Shown: one piece after another, positions 37,341 through 47,624 of the stretch
Layout: each line of letters begins with the position of its first letter
How positions within the stretch are numbered: the stretch's first letter is position 1
Assembly (NCBI GenBank): GCA_964526475.1
Contig: CAZGKF010000002.1
Coordinates: forward strand, 1 to 64,000
Direction: 5' to 3'
DNA length: 64,000 bases
Source: CAYVTV01 sp964526475
GTDB taxonomy: Bacteria; Bacteroidota; Bacteroidia; Bacteroidales; GCA-2748055
The notes under the pieces: model-generated
What the model saw: only the letters and a program-made list of their open reading frames with translations
Database searches by the model: none
What the model was told of the DNA's origin: nothing
Made by a program: the position numbers and the translations under genes

Positions 37341-37760
37341 TTATTCAACGTAATCGTACCTGACAATAAATTTTGTTTGTATAGGAAACTTCTGCGCTGC
37401 CAGACGCAAAGCTTCTTTTGCAGTTTCAAAGGGAACACCTTCTGCCTCAATAAGTACGCGTCCCGGAGTTACAGGGCAAACAAATCCTTCAGGGGCTCCC
37501 TTTCCTTTACCCATTCTTACCTCAGCAGGTTTTTTTGTAATTGGTTTGTCAGGGAATATACGTATCCATATCTGACCTTCCCTTTTCATATGTCTGGTAA
37601 CCGCCTGCCGGGCAGCTTCAATCTGACGACCTGTTATCCATGCGCAATCCAATGCCTTAATCCCGAAAGAACCAAATGCAAGCTGGTTGCCGCGCTGAGC
37701 ATTTCCTTTCATACGTCCCTTCTGCTGTCTTCTGTATTTTGTCTTTTTTGGCTGTAACAT
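37341..37760 (-). CDS. rplP: 50S ribosomal protein L16
   Basis: A 139-residue L16 needed for peptidyl-transferase-centre structure. [39 protein letters not shown] and [18 protein letters not shown] are diagnostic. It lies 26 nt after rpsC. Confidence 0.96.
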   Translation of the reverse strand: MLQPKKTKYRRQQKGRMKGNAQRGNQLAFGSFGIKALDCAWITGRQIEAARQAVTRHMKREGQIWIRIFPDKPITKKPAEVRMGKGKGAPEGFVCPVTPGRVLIEAEGVPFETAKEALRLAAQKFPIQTKFIVRYDYVE

Positions 37761-37786
37761 CGTCTATGAATTTCAGAAGTTGATTT

Positions 37787-38500
37787 TTATTGTTTTCTTT
37801 TTCTCTTATTATTTGGGTTAAAGCCACCTTTAGGCTTAACATTTTTTGCTCCTATATTTGGGGATAAATCTCTTTTTCCAAAAACTTCCCCGTTGCAAAT
37901 CCATACTTTTACCCCGATCAACCCTACTTTGGTATTAGCTTCAGCAAGAGCATAGTCAATATCGGCCCGCAAGGTGTGGAGAGGTATCCTCCCTTCCTTA
38001 TAAGTTTCAGACCTGGCCATTTCAGCTCCTCCCAGGCGACCCGAAATCAGCACTTTTATTCCTTCGGCTCCCATTCTTATGGTTGATGCAATAGCCATTT
38101 TTATAGCTCTGCGGTATGATATTTTCCCTTCAATTTGTCTTGCAATATTTATTGCAACAATAGTTGCATCGAGCTCAGGTCTTTTTACCTCAAAGATGTT
38201 TATCTGTACTTCTTTATTGGTTATATTTTTCAACTCTTCCTTAAGCTTATCAACCTCCTGTCCACCCTTTCCGATTATTATACCAGGTCTGGCAGTATTA
38301 ACGGTAACTGTAATAAGTTTAAGAGTTCGTTCAATCACGATCTTCGATATGCTGGCTTTCGCCAGTCGGGCATTAAGATATTCACGTATTTTTGTATCCT
38401 CCACCAGCTTGGAAGAATAATCCTTACCTCCAAACCAGTTGGAATCCCAACCTTTAATGATCCCTAAACGGTTTGATATCGGATTGACTTTTTGTCCCAT
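37787..38500 (-). CDS. rpsC: 30S ribosomal protein S3
   Basis: A 237-residue S3 at the mRNA entry channel. [20 protein letters not shown], the KH-domain loop [19 protein letters not shown] and [20 protein letters not shown] are diagnostic. It starts 3 nt after rplV. Confidence 0.96.
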   Translation of the reverse strand: MGQKVNPISNRLGIIKGWDSNWFGGKDYSSKLVEDTKIREYLNARLAKASISKIVIERTLKLITVTVNTARPGIIIGKGGQEVDKLKEELKNITNKEVQINIFEVKRPELDATIVAINIARQIEGKISYRRAIKMAIASTIRMGAEGIKVLISGRLGGAEMARSETYKEGRIPLHTLRADIDYALAEANTKVGLIGVKVWICNGEVFGKRDLSPNIGAKNVKPKGGFNPNNKRKRKQ

Positions 38501-38503
38501 CTG

Positions 38504-38923
38504 TTAATTATTTGTTTCATTATCGTTAATAATCTTACTGTCCAGTACTATAGTCACATGATTTGATCGTTTTCTTATTCTGTAACCTCTGCCCTGTGGA
38601 GCAGGACGGAGTCTTTTAAGAGTTCTTCCCTGATCAACAAAAATTTCTTTGATAAATAGATTGCTTTCTTCAATGCGTACACCTTCATTTTTAGCCTGCC
38701 AGTTTGCTATAGCAGAAAGCAGAAGCTTTTCAAGTCTTTTAGCCCCATCATTGGGAGTGAACTTTAGTAAATCGAGTGCTTTGTTTACTTCAGCGCCCCG
38801 TATCATATCGGTAACAAGCCTCATCTTACGAGGAGAGGTAGGGCAATTGCGAAGTACCGCAAATCCTATTTCCTTCTTCTCTTCTTTTAGCTTAATGGCA
38901 CTGTTTCTTTTTCTTGAACCCAT
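38504..38923 (-). CDS. rplV: 50S ribosomal protein L22
   Basis: A 139-residue L22 lining the exit tunnel. [20 protein letters not shown] and the beta-hairpin region [20 protein letters not shown] are diagnostic. It lies 30 nt after rpsS. Confidence 0.95.
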   Translation of the reverse strand: MGSRKRNSAIKLKEEKKEIGFAVLRNCPTSPRKMRLVTDMIRGAEVNKALDLLKFTPNDGAKRLEKLLLSAIANWQAKNEGVRIEESNLFIKEIFVDQGRTLKRLRPAPQGRGYRIRKRSNHVTIVLDSKIINDNETNN

Positions 38924-38953
38924 TTTTATAATAACTTATCTCTATTCATTATA

Positions 38954-39220
38954 TTATTTCTGCTTTCCCCCATGCCCTCTGAAAATTCTTGTTGGAGCGA
39001 ACTCTCCGAGTTTATGCCCAACCATATTTTCAGTAATATAAACAGGTATGAATTTATTTCCGTTGTGGACAGCAATTGTATGTCCAACGAAATCAGGGGA
39101 TATCATTGATCTTCGGGACCAGGTTTTGATAACCTGCTTTTTCCCTGAAGAAGTCATATCGATAATTCTTTTCTCCAGTTTGTAATCGATAAATGGACCT
39201 TTTTTCAGTGAACGACTCAT
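38954..39220 (-). CDS. rpsS: 30S ribosomal protein S19
   Basis: An 88-residue S19. [39 protein letters not shown] and [18 protein letters not shown] are diagnostic. It lies between rplB (17 nt) and rplV. Confidence 0.96.
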   Translation of the reverse strand: MSRSLKKGPFIDYKLEKRIIDMTSSGKKQVIKTWSRRSMISPDFVGHTIAVHNGNKFIPVYITENMVGHKLGEFAPTRIFRGHGGKQK

Positions 39221-39237
39221 ACCTTAATAATTAAATA

Positions 39238-40068
39238 TTATTTTTTTGATTTCCTTTTCTCAATAATAAATTTATCTGAAAGCTTCTTTTTTGATCTTGT
39301 CTGAAAACCTTTAGCTATCAATCCCTTTCTTGATCTCGGATGCCCCCCTGACGCTCTTCCTTCTCCTCCTCCCATGGGGTGGTCAACAGGGTTCATAACA
39401 ACTCCGCGAGTTCTGGGTCTTCGACCAAGCCATCTATTTCTTCCGGCTTTACCTGATTTTACCAGGCTATGATCAGAGTTTGATACAGATCCAATTGTTG
39501 CTTTACAACTTACCAGAATCATTCTGGACTCGCCGGAAGGCAACTTAATAATGGCATATTTCCCGTCTCTTGAAGTAAGCTGCGCTGAAGTTCCTGCACT
39601 GCGTGAAAGGGCTCCCCCTTTCCCGGGTGTAAGTTCAATGTTGTGAATAATTGTCCCCAAAGGAATTTTTGAAAGCGGGAGAGAATTTCCAATTTCAGGA
39701 GAAATGTTTTCACCCGACATAATCTTCTGTCCCACACTTAAGCCTGTTGGTGCAAGAATGTATCTCTTCTCACCATCAGAATAAACAAGTAAAGCAATTC
39801 TTGCAGATCGATTAGGATCATATTCAATAGTCTTAACTTCTGCAGGAATATTATGCTTGTCTCTTTTGAAATCAATAATCCTGTATCTTCTCTTATGCCC
39901 CCCCCCCATGTACCTCATAGTCATCTTACCGCTATTGTTTCTTCCTCCACTTTTCTTCATTGGAGCCAAAAGACTCTTTTCGGGTGAAGATGCAGTGATA
40001 TCTTCTCTTGAATCAAGAACCTTAAATCTTTGTCCTGCTGTTACAGGTTTTAATTTTTTTACTGCCAT
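39238..40068 (-). CDS. rplB: 50S ribosomal protein L2
   Basis: A 276-residue L2, essential for subunit joining and peptidyl transfer. [31 protein letters not shown] and the C-terminal [20 protein letters not shown] with its conserved His are diagnostic. The ATG at 40068 ([12 protein letters not shown]) is chosen, 7 nt after rplW. Confidence 0.96.
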   Translation of the reverse strand: MAVKKLKPVTAGQRFKVLDSREDITASSPEKSLLAPMKKSGGRNNSGKMTMRYMGGGHKRRYRIIDFKRDKHNIPAEVKTIEYDPNRSARIALLVYSDGEKRYILAPTGLSVGQKIMSGENISPEIGNSLPLSKIPLGTIIHNIELTPGKGGALSRSAGTSAQLTSRDGKYAIIKLPSGESRMILVSCKATIGSVSNSDHSLVKSGKAGRNRWLGRRPRTRGVVMNPVDHPMGGGEGRASGGHPRSRKGLIAKGFQTRSKKKLSDKFIIEKRKSKK

Positions 40069-40075
40069 CTTTTGC

Positions 40076-40366
40076 TTATATATTGCTATAGAAATCAATT
40101 ACATCACCTTCCATTACAGTAACAACTGCATGTTTTGAAGAAGCTGTTTTTCCCACCTGTGCTCCGCTTTTGGTAAAACGTGATTTTACTTTTCCGGCAT
40201 AGCGCATGGTGTTCACCTTAACAACTGTAACGTTGTAAAGATCCTCAACAGCCTTTTTAACCTGTAACTTATTCGCGCTCTTATCAACAACAAAAGCATA
40301 ACGATTCAATGCTTCAGATTGACTTGTCATTTTTTCAGTTACTATGGGCTTTTTAATGATATCCAT
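40076..40366 (-). CDS. rplW: 50S ribosomal protein L23
   Basis: A 96-residue L23 at the tunnel exit, the docking site for trigger factor and [23 protein letters not shown] and [20 protein letters not shown] are diagnostic. It lies 12 nt after rplD. Confidence 0.95.
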   Translation of the reverse strand: MDIIKKPIVTEKMTSQSEALNRYAFVVDKSANKLQVKKAVEDLYNVTVVKVNTMRYAGKVKSRFTKSGAQVGKTASSKHAVVTVMEGDVIDFYSNI

Positions 40367-40378
40367 ATCTTGAATAGC

Positions 40379-41011
40379 TTAATTTTTCTGTATTTTCTCC
40401 TGAAAAGCATCAAGTGAACTCTCAACAAACAACAAAGTTGACGCATTCATAATGTCATATGTGTTTAAATCTGAGAGAGTTACAGCCTTAAAGTCCTGCA
40501 AATTTCGAGAGGACAAATATACGTTATTATTTTTGTCTTTTAAAACAAGAAGTGATTTTTTGTCGTTTATTTTTAAATTTTTACGTATCACATCTATTTC
40601 TCTGGTTTTCGGTGCTTCCAGGTTAATATCTTCAATAATCAGAATTTGCTGGTTAAGTGCTTTGTATGATAAGGCTGATTTTCTTGCAAGTTGTTTAACC
40701 TTTTTATTGAGTTTAAAGCCGTAAGTACGTGGTTTTGGGCCAAAAGTTCGTCCACCTCCACGGAAAACAGGATTTTTAATATCACCGAATCGGGCACTTC
40801 CTGTCCCTTTTTGTCTTTTTATCTTTCTTGTACTTCCTCTGACCTCACTTCTTTCCTTAGTCTTATGAGTACCCTGCCGCTTATTTGCAAGGATTTGTTT
40901 TACATCCAGATAGATTGCATGGTCATTTGGTTGAACACCAAAGATTTCATCAAAGAGCTTAACTTTTCTGCCCGTTTCTTCTCCCGATACTTTTAATACA
41001 GATAACTCCAT
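40379..41011 (-). CDS. rplD: 50S ribosomal protein L4
   Basis: A 210-residue L4; its loop lines the exit tunnel. [20 protein letters not shown] and [20 protein letters not shown] are diagnostic. In enteric bacteria L4 also represses the S10 operon; no such leader hairpin was identified here. It overlaps rplC by one base. Confidence 0.95.
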   Translation of the reverse strand: MELSVLKVSGEETGRKVKLFDEIFGVQPNDHAIYLDVKQILANKRQGTHKTKERSEVRGSTRKIKRQKGTGSARFGDIKNPVFRGGGRTFGPKPRTYGFKLNKKVKQLARKSALSYKALNQQILIIEDINLEAPKTREIDVIRKNLKINDKKSLLVLKDKNNNVYLSSRNLQDFKAVTLSDLNTYDIMNASTLLFVESSLDAFQEKIQKN

Positions 41012-41628
41012 TATTTCTCAATAATTAAAAATGAACCATTTGAACCCGGAACGGAACCCTTAAGTAATAATAAATTGCTTTCGGGAATAATTTTCATGAT
41101 ACGTAAGTTAAGGATTTTAGTTTTCGCGCCACCCATGCGTCCGGCCATTCTCATACCTTTAAAAACCCTTGAGGGGTATGAAGATGCACCCAGAGAACCT
41201 GGAGCTCTTAGTCGATCATGCTGCCCATGGGTACTGTCACCAACCCCTCTGAAGCCGTGTCGTTTTACAACTCCCTGAAAACCTTTTCCTTTGGAAATGC
41301 CGGAAACATCGAGCCAGATATCATCTTTGAAATAATCAACTGTTATAACATCACCCGGTTTCCAGTCCCGGACAAATCCTTTAAGCTCAATAACTTTTCT
41401 TTTGGGACTTGTATTTGCTTTTTTAAAATGACCAATCAGTGGACGAGAGGTTTTCTTTTCCTTTTTATCTTCAAAAGCTAATTGAATTGATGCATAACCA
41501 TCGTTCTCAACGGTTTTTATCTGTGTTATTACACAAGGGCCGGCTTGTATTACTGTACACGGAACATTTCTTCCCTCTTCATCGAAGATGGAAGTCATCC
41601 CTACTTTTTTACCAATTAATCCTGGCAT
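41011..41628 (-). CDS. rplC: 50S ribosomal protein L3
   Basis: A 205-residue L3. [19 protein letters not shown] and the central loop [20 protein letters not shown] followed by [13 protein letters not shown] are diagnostic. It lies 24 nt after rpsJ. Confidence 0.96.
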   Translation of the reverse strand: MPGLIGKKVGMTSIFDEEGRNVPCTVIQAGPCVITQIKTVENDGYASIQLAFEDKKEKKTSRPLIGHFKKANTSPKRKVIELKGFVRDWKPGDVITVDYFKDDIWLDVSGISKGKGFQGVVKRHGFRGVGDSTHGQHDRLRAPGSLGASSYPSRVFKGMRMAGRMGGAKTKILNLRIMKIIPESNLLLLKGSVPGSNGSFLIIEK

Positions 41629-41652
41629 GATAATAATGTTTTAATATCTTAA

Positions 41653-41958
41653 TTACACTTTTATTTCAACTTCAACACCACTCGGTAATTCGAGCTTCAT
41701 TAAAGCATCGATTGTTTTTGGGGTTGAACTGTATATATCCAGCAGTCGCTTATAGGAAGAAAACTGGAATTGTTCTCTCGATTTTTTATTCACAAACGGA
41801 GATCTCAGTACAGTAAATATCTTCTTATGTGTTGGCAGAGGTATAGGCCCGCTAACAACAGCACCGGTAGATTTAACAGTCTTTACGATCTTTTCGGCGG
41901 ATTTATCCACCAGGTTATGATCATATGACTTAAGTTTAATTCTAATCTTCTGGCTCAT
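41653..41958 (-). CDS. rpsJ: 30S ribosomal protein S10
   Basis: A 101-residue S10. [40 protein letters not shown] and HVNKKS-like [11 protein letters not shown] are diagnostic. It starts 11 nt after fusA, joining the str and S10 clusters with no tuf gene between them. Confidence 0.96.
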   Translation of the reverse strand: MSQKIRIKLKSYDHNLVDKSAEKIVKTVKSTGAVVSGPIPLPTHKKIFTVLRSPFVNKKSREQFQFSSYKRLLDIYSSTPKTIDALMKLELPSGVEVEIKV

Positions 41959-41969
41959 TCTTTTATTTA

Positions 41970-44075
41970 TTATGCAAATGTTTTACCACTAATTTTTTCA
42001 AGTAATTGTTTTGACAAATCTAATGGGACTTCATGATAATGTGAAAATTCCATGCTTGAAGTAGCTCTTCCGGATGTAATTGTCCTTAAGGCGGTTATAT
42101 ATCCAAACTGCTCAGCAAGAGGTGCTTTTGCTTTAACAACGCGGTCACCGGCTCTTGATTCCATAGCTTCAATCTGTGCTCTTCGCCTGTTAAGATCCCC
42201 TATAACATCACCCATATAATCTTCAGGAGTAACAACTTCAACCGACATAACAGGTTCAAGTAAAACAGGCTTAGCTTTTTGAGCGGCTGCTCTGAATGCA
42301 TGTATTGCAGCAATCTCAAAAGAAAGAGAGTCGGAATCGACAGGATGGTATGATCCGTCTTCTAAAATTACTTTTAGATTATCGACAGGAAAGCCGGTCA
42401 GGGGACCATTTTTCATTGCCGACAGAAAACCTTTTTCAATTGAGGGAATATATTCTCTGGGAATATTGCCCCCCCTTATCTCGTTTATGAACTGTAATCC
42501 TGTTAATCCCTCATCAGCAGGTCCTATTTTCACCGAAATATCAGCAAATTTACCCCGCCCTCCGGTTTGTTTTTTAAACAATTCTCGATGATTTATTTCA
42601 ATGGTAAGAGCTTCTTTATAATTTACCTGAGGATTTCCCTGGCTGCACTCTATTTTAAATTCTCTTCTTAATCTGTCGATCAGGATTTCAAGATGTAATT
42701 CTCCCATCCCGCTTATAATGGTTTGTCCGGTATTATCATCAATCCTTACCTTAAAAGTAGGATCTTCCTCTGCCAGTTTGGCAAGTGAGAGTCCCAGTTT
42801 ATCTATGTCGAGTTGTGTTTTTGGTTCAATTGCAACACTGATAACCGGTTCGGGGAAGTCCATTGACTCAAGCACTATTGATTTACTTACGGAGCAAATG
42901 GTGTCTCCTGTTCTCAGGTCTTTAAACCCTACGCCGGCACAAATATCTCCTGCTTCAATGAATTCCTTGGGAATCTGTTTGTTGGCATGCATCTGATAGA
43001 GTCTGTTTACCCTGTCTTTCTTTCCAGTCCTTGGATTAATAACCATTATTCCCTGGCGAAGTATACCTGAATACACTCTGAGATATACAAGACGCCCTAC
43101 AAAAGGGTCGGTTGCTATTTTAAAAACAAGGGCGGTAAGAGGTTCATCAATATTTGCATGTCTTTCCGTTTCTTTGCCTGAGTCAGGGTCAAGCCCTTTC
43201 ACTGATTCTATATCCAAAGGGCTTGGCAGGAAGGCACATACACCGTCAAGCAACCTCTGTATTCCCTTATTTTTAAAGGCAGCTCCACAAAAAACAGGAA
43301 CAATTTCCTGCCGGATAACAGCATTTCTTGTGGCTTCCATAAATTCCTCAACAGAAATATCATTGCGATTCTCAAGAAACCTGTTAAGCAAAACATCATC
43401 CGAAACACAAACTGCCTCAACAAGTTTCTCCCTCCATTCCTCCGCAAGTCCGGTGAGGTCATCGGGTATCTCTTCTAATTTATATGTAATCCCTAAAGTC
43501 TCGTCATTTTCCCAAATAACTGCTTTTCTTTCAATAAGATCTATTACACCGTTAAACTCATCTTCCGATCCGATAGGGATCTGTAAAGGAACAGGATTTG
43601 CCCCAAGCTTATCTTTTATCTCACTAAGCACGCGAAAAAAGTCCGACCCGATCCTGTCAAGTTTATTAATAAAAGCTATTCTGGGTACATTATATTTATT
43701 AGCTTGCCTCCAGACTGTTTCCGACTGGGGTTCAACACCTCCAACACCGCAAAATACTGCTATGGCTCCGTCAAGTACACGCAGGGAGCGCTCAACTTCC
43801 ATAGTAAAATCAACGTGCCCGGGAGTATCAATTATATTTATTTTGTATTTATTATCGTTATAATTCCAATAGGTTGTAGTAGCAGCTGAAGAAATTGTAA
43901 TGCCCCTTTCCTGTTCCTGCACCATCCAATCCATTGTTGCAGCACCGTCATGAACTTCTCCCATTCTGTGGTTAATGCCGGTATAAAACAGAATACGCTC
44001 TGTGGTAGTAGTTTTACCTGCATCGATATGGGCCATTATGCCAATATTTCTTGTATATCTCAGCTCCTGTTTCAT
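41970..44075 (-). CDS. fusA: Elongation factor G (canonical copy)
   Basis: A 701-residue translocase GTPase. All GTPase motifs are intact: P-loop AHIDAGKT (15-22), switch [14 protein letters not shown]3 DTPGH (83-87) with the catalytic His, and NKLD (137-140). Domains II to V follow, ending in a typical C-terminus. It is cotranscribed between rpsG (23 nt) and rpsJ (11 nt). It contrasts with the second EF-G encoded divergently at 45341, whose motifs are altered. Confidence 0.97.
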   Translation of the reverse strand: MKQELRYTRNIGIMAHIDAGKTTTTERILFYTGINHRMGEVHDGAATMDWMVQEQERGITISSAATTTYWNYNDNKYKINIIDTPGHVDFTMEVERSLRVLDGAIAVFCGVGGVEPQSETVWRQANKYNVPRIAFINKLDRIGSDFFRVLSEIKDKLGANPVPLQIPIGSEDEFNGVIDLIERKAVIWENDETLGITYKLEEIPDDLTGLAEEWREKLVEAVCVSDDVLLNRFLENRNDISVEEFMEATRNAVIRQEIVPVFCGAAFKNKGIQRLLDGVCAFLPSPLDIESVKGLDPDSGKETERHANIDEPLTALVFKIATDPFVGRLVYLRVYSGILRQGIMVINPRTGKKDRVNRLYQMHANKQIPKEFIEAGDICAGVGFKDLRTGDTICSVSKSIVLESMDFPEPVISVAIEPKTQLDIDKLGLSLAKLAEEDPTFKVRIDDNTGQTIISGMGELHLEILIDRLRREFKIECSQGNPQVNYKEALTIEINHRELFKKQTGGRGKFADISVKIGPADEGLTGLQFINEIRGGNIPREYIPSIEKGFLSAMKNGPLTGFPVDNLKVILEDGSYHPVDSDSLSFEIAAIHAFRAAAQKAKPVLLEPVMSVEVVTPEDYMGDVIGDLNRRRAQIEAMESRAGDRVVKAKAPLAEQFGYITALRTITSGRATSSMEFSHYHEVPLDLSKQLLEKISGKTFA

Positions 44076-44098
44076 TATAATTTTCTTCTCATCTCACA

Positions 44099-44575
44099 TT
44101 AAAACCTGAAATGAGCAAATGCTTTGTTTGCTTCTGCCATTCGATGAGTATCTTCCTTCTTTTTAACTGCGGCACCTTCATTATTATATGCGGCAATTAT
44201 TTCAGCAGCCAGCTTATCACTCATAGATTTTCCCGAACGTTTTTTCGCAAAAGAAATAAGATTTTTCATGCTGATGGAAATTTTCCTGTCAGGTCTTATT
44301 TCAGTAGGTACCTGAAATGTGGCTCCTCCAACCCTCCGGCTCTTGACTTCTACCTGAGGAGTAATATTCTCAAGAGCCTGTTTCCATACATCAAGAGGAG
44401 TTTTCTCCTCAATCTTGATTTTCTGACCAACAATCTCAATTGCATCATAGAAAATATTATAAGCAATACTCTTTTCTCCTTGCAACATCAGATTGTTGAC
44501 AAATCTCGTAACCTGTGGATCTCCATATTTCGGATCCGGTAGCAGTAATCGCTTCTTTGGTCTGCCTTTTCTCAT
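44099..44575 (-). CDS. rpsG: 30S ribosomal protein S7
   Basis: A 158-residue S7 that nucleates the 30S head. [36 protein letters not shown] and [20 protein letters not shown] are diagnostic. It lies 16 nt after rpsL. Confidence 0.96.
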   Translation of the reverse strand: MRKGRPKKRLLLPDPKYGDPQVTRFVNNLMLQGEKSIAYNIFYDAIEIVGQKIKIEEKTPLDVWKQALENITPQVEVKSRRVGGATFQVPTEIRPDRKISISMKNLISFAKKRSGKSMSDKLAAEIIAAYNNEGAAVKKKEDTHRMAEANKAFAHFRF

Positions 44576-44591
44576 TGTAAATATTTAATTA

Positions 44592-44969
44592 TTATTTATT
44601 CTTGGGTCGTTTGGTTCCATATTTTGAGCGTCGCTGGGATCTGCCTTCCACACCAGAAGCGTCGAGAGCACCACGTATAAGATGATATCTTACACCAGGG
44701 AGGTCTTTAACTCTTCCTCCTCTTATAAGGACAATGGAGTGTTCCTGCAGATTATGACCTTCACCGGGAATATAAGAGTTTACCTCCTTGCCATTTGTCA
44801 GTCTTACCCTGGCTACCTTTCTCATAGCCGAATTTGGTTTCTTTGGAGTAGTTGTATAAACCCTTACACAAACCCCCCGTCTCTGCGGGCACGAATCCAG
44901 GGCCGGAGCTTTTCTTTTCTCAAGTATGCTCTGTCTGCCTTTTCTAACTAACTGCTGAATAGTTGGCAT
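44592..44969 (-). CDS. rpsL: 30S ribosomal protein S12
   Basis: A 125-residue decoding-centre protein and first gene of the superoperon. [39 protein letters not shown] and [20 protein letters not shown] are diagnostic. The Lys of TPKKPNSA, altered in many streptomycin-resistant mutants, is wild type. A strong promoter lies 50 nt upstream. The rpoBC genes, which often precede rpsL in Bacteroidota, are not adjacent. Confidence 0.97.
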   Translation of the reverse strand: MPTIQQLVRKGRQSILEKRKAPALDSCPQRRGVCVRVYTTTPKKPNSAMRKVARVRLTNGKEVNSYIPGEGHNLQEHSIVLIRGGRVKDLPGVRYHLIRGALDASGVEGRSQRRSKYGTKRPKNK

Positions 44970-45018
44970 AATAAATAATTAATTATGATTTCTTAAATAT
45001 TTTTCCCAAAACGGGTTG

Positions 45019-45047
45019 CAAAGGTATTCTTTTTTTTTTTAAAACAA
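45019..45047 (-). promoter_or_regulatory. Promoter of the rpsL ribosomal superoperon
   Basis: Minus strand: TTG (45045-45047), an 18-nt spacer, then TACCTTTG (45019-45026). This is an almost perfect Bacteroidetes promoter. Transcription would begin near 45012 and leave a leader of about 43 nt. It drives a block of about 20 kb in which no other clear promoter was found before eno. Confidence 0.75.
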
Positions 45048-45214
45048 TAATTTTTATAAATTTATTTGGCTGATTATAATAAGCAATAACAGGTTTTCCG
45101 GGTTCCCCTGACCAAATTATCGAAGAAGTTTTTTTGCCGGTTAATAAAAGAAATAATTTTTGCTTTAAAGAATAATAATTATAAGCCTGCTTTTTCAGAT
45201 TAAACATAACAGAC

Positions 45215-45244
45215 TTGTTACTAAATAAAAAATTATTACTTTTG
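45215..45244 (+). promoter_or_regulatory. Promoter of fusA2
   Basis: Plus strand: TTG (45215-45217), a 19-nt spacer, then TACTTTTG (45237-45244). Predicted start near 45251, giving a leader of about 90 nt. It is divergent from the rpsL promoter, with about 170 nt between the two -33 elements; those bases are AT-rich and hold no credible gene. Confidence 0.75.
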
Positions 45245-45340
45245 CAACTCTGGTAAAAAACCATTCTACTCTGAAGCAAAAGCAATTAACCACAAATATA
45301 TTTAAGTTACTATTAATTATCTCAATACCTTATATGAAAA

Positions 45341-47494
45341 ATGAAAACATTCTCAACTCAACAAATTCGTAATATTGTTCTGCTTGGCAATGCCAGCTCA
45401 GGGAAAACCACTCTTGCTGAATCCATGCTTTTTGAAGGAGATGTAATAGACCGCCAGGGTGATACAGATAGCAGAAATACGGCTTCGGATTATAATCCAA
45501 TTGAGCAGGAAACCGGAAGTTCCATATATTTAAGTGTTCTTTATTCATTATACCAGGACACAAAAATCAATATTATTGACACCTCGGGTCCTGATGATTT
45601 TATAAGTGCGGCAGTAGCAGGATTAAGTGTAGCTGATGTAGCTGTTATGACAATAAATTGTCAGCATGGTATGGAAGTAGGAACTGAGATACATAACAGA
45701 TGGATAGAAAAATATTTAAAACCAATGGTGATTGTTATAAATCATTGTGATCATGATAAAGCAAACTATGAAAAAACAATTGAGACGCTGAATGAACGAT
45801 ATGGCTCAAAGATCGCGATAATCCAATACCCTGTAAACGCAGGCCCCGGATTTGATTCAATTATCGACCTGATGAAAATGAAATTATATAAATATCCGGT
45901 TGATGGAGGTAAGCCTGATATCCTTGAAATTCCTGATAATGAAAAGAGTAAAGCCGAAGGACTTAATAATGAGCTAATTGAGAAAGCTGCCGAAAATGAT
46001 GAATCACTTATGGAATTGTTTTTCGAGAAAGGGACTCTGGATGAGGATGAAATGAAAAAAGGCATTATTACTGGTATTATTTCAGGAGGAATGCATCCGG
46101 TTTTTTGCGTTTCTGCCAAAAAAAATATTGGCGTTGGAAGACTTTTGGAAACGTTTGCAAATATTCTACCCTCCCCGGATCAAATGCCGGCAATAAAAGA
46201 TAATAGTGGCACAGAAAGAAAAGTTGACCCCTCAGGGATACCTTCACTTTTTGTTTTTAAAACTTCCGTTGAATCGCATATAGGTGAAGTTAACTTTTTT
46301 AAAGTGATGACAGGTGAAATTAATGAAAGTCTTGATGTAGTAAACAGCAGAACATCAAATAAGGAGCGCATCTCACAGTTATTCATGTGTGCCGGGAAAA
46401 ACAGAGTAAAAGTTTCAAAAATGTCAGCCGGGGATATCGGAGCTACAGTTAAACTGAAAAGCACAAAAACAAATGACACATTATCAACTGACTATAAAAT
46501 AATCTTCCCTCCCATTCCATTTCCGGATCCTAAATTCCGTACAGCAATACGTCCTTTAAGTGAAGGTGATGAAGAAAAACTTGGAGAAGTTCTTACCAGA
46601 ATTCATGATGAGGATCCAACTGTACTTATTGAATATTCGAAAGAACTTAAACAGATTATTTTATCCGGGCAAGGCGAGCATCATCTGAAAATTGTTAAAT
46701 GGCATCTCGATAATGTATTTAAAGTTGATGCAGAATATATTACTCCAAAAATCCCATACCGCGAAACAATAACCAAAGCTGCCCAATCGGATTATCGCCA
46801 CAAGAAACAATCCGGAGGTGCCGGACAGTTCGGTGAGGTTCACATGATAATTGAACCTCACAAAGAAGAAGCCGCCACACCTGATATGTTCAGGATAAAT
46901 GGCAAGGAAATTAAGGTTTCTGTTCGTAATAAAGAAGAACATGAACTACCCTGGGGAGGAAAACTCGTGTATCATAACTGTATTGTTGGAGGATCAATCG
47001 ACAGCCGTTTTATGCCTGCTATTTTGAAGGGTATTATGGAGAAAATGGAAGAAGGCCCTCTAACAGGTTCATATGCAAGAGATATCAGGGTATATGTTTA
47101 CGATGGGAAAATGCACCCTGTTGATTCCAATGAAATTTCATTCAGACTTGCCGGAAGAAATGCTTTCAGCAAAGCCTTTAAAGATGCTGGCCCCAAAATT
47201 CTTGAACCTATATATCTTGTAGAAGTTTTTGTGCCATCTGACAAAATGGGTGACGTTATGAGTGATCTTCAGGGAAGAAGAGCTATCGTTCTCGGAATGA
47301 CAAGCGAAAAAGGGTTTGAGAAGTTAACCGCAAAAGTTCCTCTTGCTGAGATGAATAAATATTCTACTGCATTAAGTTCACTGACTAGCGGAAGAGCAAT
47401 GTATTCAATGAAGTTTTCAGAATATGCTCAGGTACCCGGCGACCTTCAGGAAGTGCTCCTTAAAGCTTATGAGGAGGAAGCTGAAGAAGAATAG
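45341..47494 (+). CDS. fusA2: EF-G paralogue (EF-G2 type) with altered GTPase motifs
   Basis: A 717-residue EF-G homologue with all five domains. The GTPase core departs from the canonical one. The P-loop is GNASSGKT (16-23). Switch I lacks RGITI and reads EQETGSSIYLS. G3 is DTSGPDD (80-86), with Pro84 where the catalytic His stands. G4 is NHCD (134-137). The Bacteroides thetaiotaomicron EF-G2, which supports translation without GTP hydrolysis and is needed in the gut, is the closest known functional parallel. Domain IV keeps long loops such as SGGAGQFGEVHMIIEPH. I infer an energy-sparing translocase used under carbon limitation. It has its own promoter, divergent from the ribosomal superoperon. 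Confidence 0.92.
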   Translation: MKTFSTQQIRNIVLLGNASSGKTTLAESMLFEGDVIDRQGDTDSRNTASDYNPIEQETGSSIYLSVLYSLYQDTKINIIDTSGPDDFISAAVAGLSVADVAVMTINCQHGMEVGTEIHNRWIEKYLKPMVIVINHCDHDKANYEKTIETLNERYGSKIAIIQYPVNAGPGFDSIIDLMKMKLYKYPVDGGKPDILEIPDNEKSKAEGLNNELIEKAAENDESLMELFFEKGTLDEDEMKKGIITGIISGGMHPVFCVSAKKNIGVGRLLETFANILPSPDQMPAIKDNSGTERKVDPSGIPSLFVFKTSVESHIGEVNFFKVMTGEINESLDVVNSRTSNKERISQLFMCAGKNRVKVSKMSAGDIGATVKLKSTKTNDTLSTDYKIIFPPIPFPDPKFRTAIRPLSEGDEEKLGEVLTRIHDEDPTVLIEYSKELKQIILSGQGEHHLKIVKWHLDNVFKVDAEYITPKIPYRETITKAAQSDYRHKKQSGGAGQFGEVHMIIEPHKEEAATPDMFRINGKEIKVSVRNKEEHELPWGGKLVYHNCIVGGSIDSRFMPAILKGIMEKMEEGPLTGSYARDIRVYVYDGKMHPVDSNEISFRLAGRNAFSKAFKDAGPKILEPIYLVEVFVPSDKMGDVMSDLQGRRAIVLGMTSEKGFEKLTAKVPLAEMNKYSTALSSLTSGRAMYSMKFSEYAQVPGDLQEVLLKAYEEEAEEE

Positions 47495-47624
47495 TTATTC
47501 AATATTTAATGAGCAGTAAAAGGGCGGATTATTAAGAACTGACCAGATCATCAGAGTTAATCTCTGCATATAAACAGGCAGGTTATTATACAAAATAGCA
47601 TCTTTCAGTTAACAGTTGCAGCAG

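Noticed and set aside
41970..44075. A second pseudo-GTPase in fusA
   Set aside because: All GTPase motifs, including the catalytic His of DTPGH, are intact; this is the canonical EF-G.
44983..45285. A 100-codon minus-strand open frame just upstream of rpsL
   Set aside because: It covers both divergent promoters (rpsL and fusA2), is Lys/Asn-rich and low in complexity, and lacks conserved motifs.
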